In this document: positions 58,220 to 64,000 of the stretch, piece after piece
How positions within the stretch are numbered: the first letter of the stretch is position 1
Layout of the letters: every line of letters starts with the position of its first letter
Assembly (NCBI GenBank): GCA_964617335.1
Contig: CAZTXG010000004.1
Location: 1-64,000, forward strand
Origin: UBA2658 sp964617335
Lineage (GTDB): Bacteria; Bacillota; Clostridia; Oscillospirales; Oscillospiraceae
DNA: 64,000 bases
Direction: 5' to 3'
Program-made: the position numbers and the translations under genes
The notes under the pieces: generated by a model
Told to the model about the DNA's origin: nothing
What the model saw: only the letters and a program-made list of their open reading frames with translations
The model's database searches: none

Positions 58220-59875
58220 TTAGAACATACCGCCCATTCCACCCATTCCGCCCATTCCGCCCATATCGGGTATGGCAACGGGAGCGGGAGGCTCAGGCTT
58301 ATCGGCAACAAGGCTTTCCGTTGTAAGAACCAAAGCGGAAATGGAAGCCGCGTTCTGCAGAGCGCTGCGGCAGACCTTTGTGGGGTCTACGATTCCGGCT
58401 GCTATCATATCAACATATTCTTCGGCAGCAGCGTCAAAGCCAAAGTTTACATTATCACTGGCCTTAACCTTTTCAAGGATAACGGCTCCTTCAAGGCCGG
58501 CATTTTCGGATATTTGGCGAATTGGTGATGTGAGCGCCTTTGCCACAAGGGCAGCACCGGTTCTCTCATCGCCTTCAAGCTCGCCGCAAAGCTTCTCGGC
58601 AGCCTTGGCAGCCATAACATAGGCACTGCCGCCGCCTGCTACAAGACCTTCCTCAACAGCCGCACGGGTAGCGTTTAGAGCGTCTTCGATGCGCAGCTTC
58701 TTTTCTTTCATTTCGGTTTCGGTTTCAGCGCCGATTTTCAAAACGGCAACGCCGCCGGCAAGCTTTCCGATGCGCTCCTGGAACTTTTCCTTGTCGTAAT
58801 CGGAGTTTGTTTCCTCTATCTGACGGTTTATGGTTTCAACTCTGCCCTTTATGGCGCTCTTGTCGCCGGCTCCGTCAACTATAACGGTGTTTTCCTTGGT
58901 TACGGTGACAACTCTGGCAGTTCCGAAGTTGTCGGGGTCAAACTCATCTTCACCAAGATTGTAGCCCAGCTCGGAGCTTATAACCTGTCCGCCTGTGAGG
59001 ATTGCGATGTCCTCAAGCATTTCCTTGCGCCTGTCGCCAAAGCCGGGAGCCTTTACGCAAACGCAGGTGAAGGTGCCGCGCAGCTTGTTTACAATAATGC
59101 CTGTGAGAGCGTCGCCTTCGATTTCCTCGGCGATTATAAGAAGCTTGCGTCCTGCCTTTATTGTGACTTCAAGGGCGGGAAGCAGCTCCTGAAGGGTGGA
59201 AATCTTCTTGTCGGTTATGAGAATGTAGGGGTCTTCAAGAACGGCCTCCATCTTCTCGGAGTTTGTGACCATATAGGGGGTAAGGTAGCCGCGGTCAAAC
59301 TGCATTCCCTCAACAACCTCTATATAGGTGTCGGCTGTCTTACTCTCTTCAATGGTTATAACACCCTTCTGGCTAACCTTTTCCATAGCTTCGGCTATGA
59401 GGTTTCCTATGGAAGGTTCGCCGGAGGATACGGTTCCGATTCTTGCTATATCCTGTGAGCAGGAAACAGGCTGGCTGTTTTTGCGAATTTCTTCAACAGC
59501 TACGTCGGCGGCCTTTTTGATGCCCCGGCGCATAATCATGGGATTTGCTCCGGCAGCAACGTTTTTAAGACCTTCGTTTATCATGGATTGGGCAAGGAGT
59601 GTTGCTGTGGTGGTGCCGTCACCGGCTGTGTCGTTGGTCTTTGTGGAAACTTCCTTGATAAGCTGTGCGCCCATGTCTTCATATGGGTCGTCAAGGTCTA
59701 TTTCTTTGGCTATGGTGACGCCGTCGTTGGTGATAAGGGGTGTGCCGAATTTCTTTTCCAAAACTACGTTGCGGCCCTTGGGTCCAAGGGTGATTTTAAC
59801 GGTATCGGCGAGCTGGTCAATGCCGTTTTTAAGCCTTTTGCGTGCATCCTCGCCGTAAATTATTTGTTTTGCCAT
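58220..59875 (-). CDS. groEL: Chaperonin GroEL (Hsp60)
   Basis: GroEL forms the 14-subunit folding cage closed by GroES. The 551-residue protein has GDGTTTATLLAQ, the family signature in AAVEEGLVAGGGSA, and a Gly-Gly-Met tail (GGM repeated). In HrcA systems GroEL also keeps HrcA active. It follows groES by 70 bases, with GGAGGTC before the ATG, and shares its CIRCE promoter. Confidence 0.98.
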   Translation of the reverse strand: MAKQIIYGEDARKRLKNGIDQLADTVKITLGPKGRNVVLEKKFGTPLITNDGVTIAKEIDLDDPYEDMGAQLIKEVSTKTNDTAGDGTTTATLLAQSMINEGLKNVAAGANPMIMRRGIKKAADVAVEEIRKNSQPVSCSQDIARIGTVSSGEPSIGNLIAEAMEKVSQKGVITIEESKTADTYIEVVEGMQFDRGYLTPYMVTNSEKMEAVLEDPYILITDKKISTLQELLPALEVTIKAGRKLLIIAEEIEGDALTGIIVNKLRGTFTCVCVKAPGFGDRRKEMLEDIAILTGGQVISSELGYNLGEDEFDPDNFGTARVVTVTKENTVIVDGAGDKSAIKGRVETINRQIEETNSDYDKEKFQERIGKLAGGVAVLKIGAETETEMKEKKLRIEDALNATRAAVEEGLVAGGGSAYVMAAKAAEKLCGELEGDERTGAALVAKALTSPIRQISENAGLEGAVILEKVKASDNVNFGFDAAAEEYVDMIAAGIVDPTKVCRSALQNAASISALVLTTESLVADKPEPPAPVAIPDMGGMGGMGGMGGMF

Positions 59876-59945
59876 ACTCTATGTGACCTCCAAAATTAAA
59901 GTTTTGTCTGTGGCGCCCGGCGCCGGTTTTTTCTCATTTTAAGGC

Positions 59946-60230
59946 TTAATCAACAATGGCAAGAATTTCGCCCTGACGAATGATTACAAACTCATCTTCG
60001 TCAATCTTTGTTGAAAGTCCGGAAAACTTGTTGCAGATGACCTTTTCGCCAACCTTGAGAACCATATCTACTTCGGTGCCGTCTGTCATCTTGCCGTCTC
60101 CGACAACTACAACCTCAAAAATCGAAGGCTTTTCCTGATTTTTTGCTGTTAGAATGATGCCGCTTTTTGTCTTTTCTTCGGCCTCAAACTGCTTTAATAC
60201 TACTCTGTCGCCTAAGGGTCTGATATTCAT
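59946..60230 (-). CDS. groES: Co-chaperonin GroES (Hsp10)
   Basis: The 94-residue protein starts MNIRPLGDRVVLKQFEAEEK and has the mobile loop (KTKSGIIL) that binds GroEL. The Met at 60230 is chosen for the GGGAGG upstream and for the family start. It heads groES-groEL under a perfect CIRCE operator at 60272-60298. Confidence 0.98.
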   Translation of the reverse strand: MNIRPLGDRVVLKQFEAEEKTKSGIILTAKNQEKPSIFEVVVVGDGKMTDGTEVDMVLKVGEKVICNKFSGLSTKIDEDEFVIIRQGEILAIVD

Positions 60231-60271
60231 CTTATATTCCTCCCAATATAGTAAACAAAAATTTATGGTTG

Positions 60272-60298
60272 TTAGCACTCAAGCGCTTCGAGTGCTAA
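60272..60298 (-). promoter_or_regulatory. Perfect CIRCE operator of groES-groEL
   Basis: The site reads TTAGCACTC, nine bases, GAGTGCTAA, the exact consensus. It lies right after the promoter at 60307-60335, where HrcA would block transcription. Confidence 0.96.
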
Positions 60299-60306
60299 CG
60301 AATATA

Positions 60307-60335
60307 ATAATAATCCATGTGCTGTTATTCTGCAA
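60307..60335 (-). promoter_or_regulatory. Sigma-A promoter of groES-groEL
   Basis: On the minus strand TTGCAG (60330-60335) and TATTAT (60307-60312) are 17 bases apart, nine bases before the CIRCE. The stretch from 60336 to 60535 shows no gene. Confidence 0.75.
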
Positions 60336-60535
60336 GCTATATTTTACTTATTTTTAGTGCGAAACAAGTCATTTATCAGCTTGTGTCTCAATCTGCTCTA
60401 CATTTCCTGTTCCAAACTATGTTTTACTCCCTTTTTCTCGGTTTTGCTCATCTTAGTGTTCAAAAATTGTAAACAAATTGTTATGAGCTGTTTTTTTGCT
60501 GCCTAAGAGCCGGCTTAGTCCTGCTGAAAGAAAAT

Positions 60536-61654
60536 TTATCTGCCCCCCAGATACATATAGAGGTCGCATTTTATCATGCCGTTATATAGCTTTCTTTTCT
60601 TCTCTGCCGGCTTTCCGAAGCAGCGCTCGAACTCCGTGTGGGATGACAGAAGATAGAGCTTCCAGTTTTCCAAGGCGAAATAGGCTTTTCCAAAGGCACT
60701 GTATAGCTCTTGAGCCTGATTTTTTTCCATAAGCCGCTCGCCGTAGGGCGGGTTTGTTATGAGAATTCCGCTGTCGGTCTTGCGGTTAAAAGCGGTGGCG
60801 TCGCCTGTTTCAAAGTTTATAAGCTCATCCACTCCGGCAAGGCGGGCATTGCTTTTTGAAATTTCTATTGCCTTGGGGTCAATGTCAAGTCCTGAAATGC
60901 GGTAGTCCCCCTTATACTCCAGCTCCGGCGCACGAAGCCTTTCTTCCTTCCAAACAGCTGAATCTATAAAGCTCCACTCCTCGGCGGCAAAGCTTCGCTT
61001 TAGGCCCGGCGCACGGTTTTTTGCAATAAATGCAGCTTCAATGGGAAGGGTTCCGCTGCCGCAAAAGGGGTCGCAAAGCTCTCCTTTTCCGCGATAACGG
61101 GAAACAAGAACCATGGCGGCGGCAAGGGTTTCTGAAAGGGGAGCCGCCACATGGGCCGGGCGGTAGCCCCTTTTGTGCAGACCTTCACCGGAGGCATCAA
61201 GATATATATAGCAAACGTCGTCCATTATGGAAAAGCGTATTTGCAGCTTTTCCCCGTCCTCGGGAAACCACTGGATACCGTATTTCTCCGAAAGCCTTGT
61301 TACAGCTGCCTTTTTTATTATGCTCTGGCAGTCTGAAACTGAAAACAGCTTTGAGTTTAAACTATGTCCCTTGACAGGAAAGGCGGCGTTTTTTGGTATA
61401 TAGTTTTCCAGAGGCAGGGCACGCACCCCTTCAAAAAGCTCATCAAAGGTTCTCGCTTCAAAGCTTCCCACCTCTAGGAGAACACGCTCGGCACAACGCA
61501 GCCAAAGGCTTGCCCTGGCAAGCTCTTTTCCGCCGCCGTCAAATCTTACCCTGCCGTTTTCAGCCCGAACATTTTTAAGGTCCAGCCTGCGCATTTCTTC
61601 CGCCACAAGTCCCTCAACCCCAAAATGACAAGGGGCGCAAAAGCTATAACTCAT
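60536..61654 (-). CDS. THUMP-domain class I RNA methyltransferase (RlmL/YpsC-like)
   Basis: The 372-residue protein has an N-terminal THUMP region and a Rossmann methyltransferase domain with LCDPFCGSGTLPIEAA, ISGLDIDPKAIEIS, and the amino-methylation motif NPPYGERL. This combination marks the RlmL N-terminal/YpsC family that methylates guanine N2 in 23S rRNA; the exact target is inferred. It overlaps the upstream gene by 11 bases. Confidence 0.9.
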   Translation of the reverse strand: MSYSFCAPCHFGVEGLVAEEMRRLDLKNVRAENGRVRFDGGGKELARASLWLRCAERVLLEVGSFEARTFDELFEGVRALPLENYIPKNAAFPVKGHSLNSKLFSVSDCQSIIKKAAVTRLSEKYGIQWFPEDGEKLQIRFSIMDDVCYIYLDASGEGLHKRGYRPAHVAAPLSETLAAAMVLVSRYRGKGELCDPFCGSGTLPIEAAFIAKNRAPGLKRSFAAEEWSFIDSAVWKEERLRAPELEYKGDYRISGLDIDPKAIEISKSNARLAGVDELINFETGDATAFNRKTDSGILITNPPYGERLMEKNQAQELYSAFGKAYFALENWKLYLLSSHTEFERCFGKPAEKKRKLYNGMIKCDLYMYLGGR

Positions 61655-62477
61655 CCTTGTCCTCCCCTTCTATTTTATTCAAATTTAAACCCTCATCTTC
61701 TAAAGTTTTTTCATCTCCGCCGGAGCCATCATCTTTCACCGCTTTGATTTTTGCTCCGCCAAAAGCAAAGATTAAAGCCTCGGCCAGCACATAGGCAAAG
61801 CATAAAACAGCAAAAATTGTGCTTACTATCACAAGGTTCTGGCTTTTTCCATTCACCGTATCCACTAATAAAATCTTATCAGAAAGGTAGACGGAGGAGT
61901 CCTCAACATCTATTATCATGCCCTTTTCCACCAAAGCTTCCTTATTTTCCTCAAACCATGTTTCAAGCTCGGCATACTGCTCCACTGAAAGCTCCTGAAC
62001 TGTGCCTTGAACTACCGCATAAAGGTCAAGGCCGGACAAAAGACTGTCTATATATTCCGTGGTTTGCCGGGCAATGGCCTTTGCGGATTTTTCATAGCGG
62101 CCCGTAAATTTAACAGTTACAAACTGGCTGCCCATGGGTACTATGCTTTTTCCGTAATCTTCTTCGGCTTCACCGTAGGTTCCAACTATGGCAAAAATAT
62201 CCCGCTTCACAAAGCTGCCTTCTTCCTCTTCCTGAATAACATCGCTTTCCTCAGGACCCTTCAGTAAGTCTAAAACAGAAAAACCCGACAGGAAAAGCAA
62301 AACACCGGCAAGAACAAGCCCCCCAAGACAGCGAAGCAGGGTGTTGCTGAGTTTTTTGGCCTTTCTCCCGCTTTCAGGCTTTTCGCCGGCACTCCCTCCT
62401 AAATACTGCCCGCTCTCCTTTACTTCTTCAAGGTCAGTGTTTTCCTTATCCTTGTCTTTTGATTTAAAAAGTTTCAT
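61644..62477 (-). CDS. Membrane protein of unknown function with two transmembrane helices
   Basis: The 277-residue protein has a charged N-terminal part rich in Lys, Asp and Glu (about residues 1-44), a helix at about 45-70, an extracytoplasmic region of about 150 residues, a second helix at about 217-240, and an acidic C-terminal tail. I do not recognise the family. Start signals are fair (AGGAAGATTC before ATG). It overlaps the RNA methyltransferase gene, so the two are probably co-expressed. Confidence 0.7.
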   Translation of the reverse strand: MKLFKSKDKDKENTDLEEVKESGQYLGGSAGEKPESGRKAKKLSNTLLRCLGGLVLAGVLLFLSGFSVLDLLKGPEESDVIQEEEEGSFVKRDIFAIVGTYGEAEEDYGKSIVPMGSQFVTVKFTGRYEKSAKAIARQTTEYIDSLLSGLDLYAVVQGTVQELSVEQYAELETWFEENKEALVEKGMIIDVEDSSVYLSDKILLVDTVNGKSQNLVIVSTIFAVLCFAYVLAEALIFAFGGAKIKAVKDDGSGGDEKTLEDEGLNLNKIEGEDKDEL

Positions 62478-62569
62478 ATAAAAGAATCTTCCTTTTGAAT
62501 TAATAAGGGCATAAAAAGATCAGGACAGAAAGCTGGTCTTTTTTGTCTTTTTCTAACTTGCAAAGCTAA

Positions 62570-63574
62570 TTACCAGTTTTCGCAAAGGGCGTCCATAAGG
62601 CAAAAAGCCAGCATTCCTTCAACCACAGGCACAGCCCGCGGGACTATGCAGGGGTCATGCCTGCCAAGGGTTCGGATAGTGGTGTTTTCGCATTTTAGGA
62701 GGTTAACGGTTTTCTGCTCACGGCTGATAGAAGGTGTCGGCCGAAAGGCGCAGCGAAGCACCAAGGGCATCCCGTTTGTAAGACCGCCGTTTATGCCGCC
62801 GGCCTTATTTGTCTCGGTAAATATCCGCCCATCCTCCATAACTATGGGGTCGTTTGCCTGAGAACCCCGCATAAAAGCCATTTCAAAGCCTGCGCCGAAC
62901 TCCACACCCTTCACCCCCGGAATAGCAAAAAGTCCTTGGGAAATGCGGCTTTCCATGCCTCCGAACATAAGCCCGCCTATGCCTGCAGGAGCTCCCGTGG
63001 CTCTGCATTCTATAATGCCTCCCACACTGTCTCCGCTGGCTCGAGCATCCAGTATTTCCTTTTTCATGGCAAAGTCAAAGTTTGGCTGTGAGCTTTCTGC
63101 CCCACCGATACGGCTTATTTCCCCTTCAATTTCAATGCCGCGGCGTTTAAGGGCCTGCTTGCAAACGGCCCCTGCAATAAGCAGCGCCGCTGTAAGCCTG
63201 CCGCTGAAAGGCCCTCCCCCGCGAAAGTCTGAAAAGCCCTTGTATTTTATCTGGGCCGTTAAATCCGCATGGCCTGGACGGGGTGTCTCCGGATGGTAGT
63301 CCGAAGGCCTTGTGTCAGTGTTTTGTATTATGGCGCAAAGGGGTGCGCCGGTGGTATGTCCGTTTAGCAGGCCGCTTATAAATTCAGGCTCGTCCGCTTC
63401 TTTTCTGGCTGTGGAGGTTTCCCCGCCCCCCGGAGCACGGCGCTGCATTTCCCTGAAAAGCTCATTCATATCTATAGCTTCCCCCGCAGGAAAATTATCC
63501 AGCACCATTCCCACAGCCTGCCCATGGGATTCTCCGAAAATCGTCAGTCTTATGTTTTCACCAAAGGTGTTCAT
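62570..63574 (-). CDS. aroC: Chorismate synthase
   Basis: AroC makes chorismate from EPSP with reduced FMN, the last step of the shikimate pathway. The 334-residue protein shows FGESHGQAVGMVLDNFPAG at the start, RPGHADLT, FRGGGPFSGRLTAA, and RHDPCIVPRAVPV near the end. It is shorter than the usual 350-390 residues but the signatures are complete. It overlaps the upstream ATPase gene by four bases, an unusual neighbour for aroC. Confidence 0.95.
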   Translation of the reverse strand: MNTFGENIRLTIFGESHGQAVGMVLDNFPAGEAIDMNELFREMQRRAPGGGETSTARKEADEPEFISGLLNGHTTGAPLCAIIQNTDTRPSDYHPETPRPGHADLTAQIKYKGFSDFRGGGPFSGRLTAALLIAGAVCKQALKRRGIEIEGEISRIGGAESSQPNFDFAMKKEILDARASGDSVGGIIECRATGAPAGIGGLMFGGMESRISQGLFAIPGVKGVEFGAGFEMAFMRGSQANDPIVMEDGRIFTETNKAGGINGGLTNGMPLVLRCAFRPTPSISREQKTVNLLKCENTTIRTLGRHDPCIVPRAVPVVEGMLAFCLMDALCENW

Positions 63575-64000
63575 TTGTAATTCCTTTCGCTTTTTAAAGA
63601 ATAATCAGAGTTTTCCCCATGAAGGTCTATTATCCTTACATCTTCGTATCCGGCAGCCATTTCCGCTTCCCGTCTGTGGCAGCTGAATAAAATAATCTGC
63701 CGCTCTTTCCCAAGCCCTCTTATAACATCAAGAGCAGCCCTCGCCCTTATGTCGTCAAAGTTCACCAAAGCGTCATCTAAAATTATTGGGCAGCTTTTTT
63801 CCGGCGGCAGGGCAAGCTCGCATATGGCAAGCCGCAGGGATAGATAAAGCTGGTCGAGGGTGCCGGTGCTTAAAAATGAGGCCTCTCTGGAAACTGAGTC
63901 TCCAAGGGGTCTTGCCATCGCGCGAAGCTCTTTATCCAGTAATACAGAGTCATAGCTGCTGTCTGTAAAAAGAGAAAAAAGCTCTGCCGTGCGCATACTA
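63571..64000 (-). CDS. C-terminal part of a YhaN/SbcC-like ATPase, cut by the window edge
   Basis: Only the last 142 or so residues are in the window. They show an ABC-type signature (LSTGTLDQLYLSLRLAI), a Walker B with catalytic acidic residues (PIILDDALVNFDD) and the H-loop FSCHRRE. This order is that of the C-terminal head of SMC/RecN/SbcC-type ATPases, most like YhaN (DUF3584-type) proteins involved in DNA end metabolism. The N-terminal Walker A and coiled coil would lie beyond 64000. The apparent Met at 63996 is probably internal. Confidence 0.75.
   Translation of the reverse strand, partial: SMRTAELFSLFTDSSYDSVLLDKELRAMARPLGDSVSREASFLSTGTLDQLYLSLRLAICELALPPEKSCPIILDDALVNFDDIRARAALDVIRGLGKERQIILFSCHRREAEMAAGYEDVRIIDLHGENSDYSLKSERNYK

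Noticed and set aside
62570..63574. aroC as truncated because it is only 334 residues
   Set aside because: The N- and C-terminal family signatures are both present and start and stop are clean; it is a short but complete form.
1..64000. tRNA or rRNA genes
   Set aside because: No stretch with the conserved T-loop and acceptor pairing of a tRNA was found by eye, including the rpmG-secE gap where tRNA-Trp is often placed; a covariance-model scan would be decisive.

Overview
The window is a piece of a low-redundancy bacterial chromosome from a Gram-positive anaerobe of the class Clostridia, most likely in or near the Oscillospirales. This is inferred from content and order: hprK-murB-rapZ-yvcK, an hrcA-grpE-dnaK-dnaJ operon under CIRCE control, AddAB instead of RecBCD, an RNase Y gene, an ECF-type folate S component behind a THF riboswitch, a CsaB-type pyruvyl transferase, and many lipoproteins with FxAC lipoboxes. 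Base composition is near 50 percent GC with frequent ATA isoleucine codons. No tRNA, rRNA, prophage, transposase or CRISPR array was seen.

Layout. Positions 76-4001 (minus): carbon-regulation and cell-wall operon hprK-murB-rapZ-yvcK; rpmB stands alone upstream. Positions 4773-9727 (plus): heat-shock operon with two overlapping CIRCE operators. Positions 9832-16744 (plus): addBA. Positions 16841-20674 (minus): rpmE, a small membrane protein, rpiB, a PHP phosphatase and a protein O-mannosyltransferase-like membrane enzyme. Positions 20881-23073 (minus): rpmG-secE-nusG-rplK-rplA, closed by a terminator. Positions 23404-25888 (plus): folC, then a THF riboswitch controlling folT-ruvX. Positions 26192-33597: a DUF4349 lipoprotein, a PurN-like protein without its catalytic residues next to a fused glycosyltransferase/CsaB gene, a phosphatase-acetyltransferase fusion, and a YgiQ radical SAM protein.

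Positions 33651-42149: a probable small RNA, an orphan class I fumarase alpha subunit, DUF378, a ParB/Noc protein, xpt, and a guanine-type purine riboswitch in front of a complete BMP-family nucleoside ABC importer. Positions 42316-50791: a zinc-ribbon membrane protein, a threonine aldolase, a YfbR-like nucleotidase, the ACT/UPF0210 pair, DUF896, glyS with a miniature inverted-repeat element in its leader, and a 37-residue membrane peptide translationally coupled to nadE. The NadE glutaminase domain lacks its nucleophilic cysteine. Positions 51000-60298 (minus): a five-gene peptide ABC importer, rny, and groES-groEL with a perfect CIRCE. Positions 60536-64000 (minus): an RNA methyltransferase, an unknown two-TM protein, aroC, and the end of a YhaN/SbcC-like ATPase.

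The links between genes are mainly regulatory: HrcA made from the dnaK operon should repress both chaperone operons in the window. Purine supply is handled by xpt and the riboswitch-controlled importer, and folate supply by folC and riboswitch-controlled folT. The most unusual items are the dispersed TAGGGCG-ended miniature repeat family, the unlabelled small RNA at 33651-33747, the Cys-to-Gly change in NadE, and the catalytically stripped PurN paralogue.
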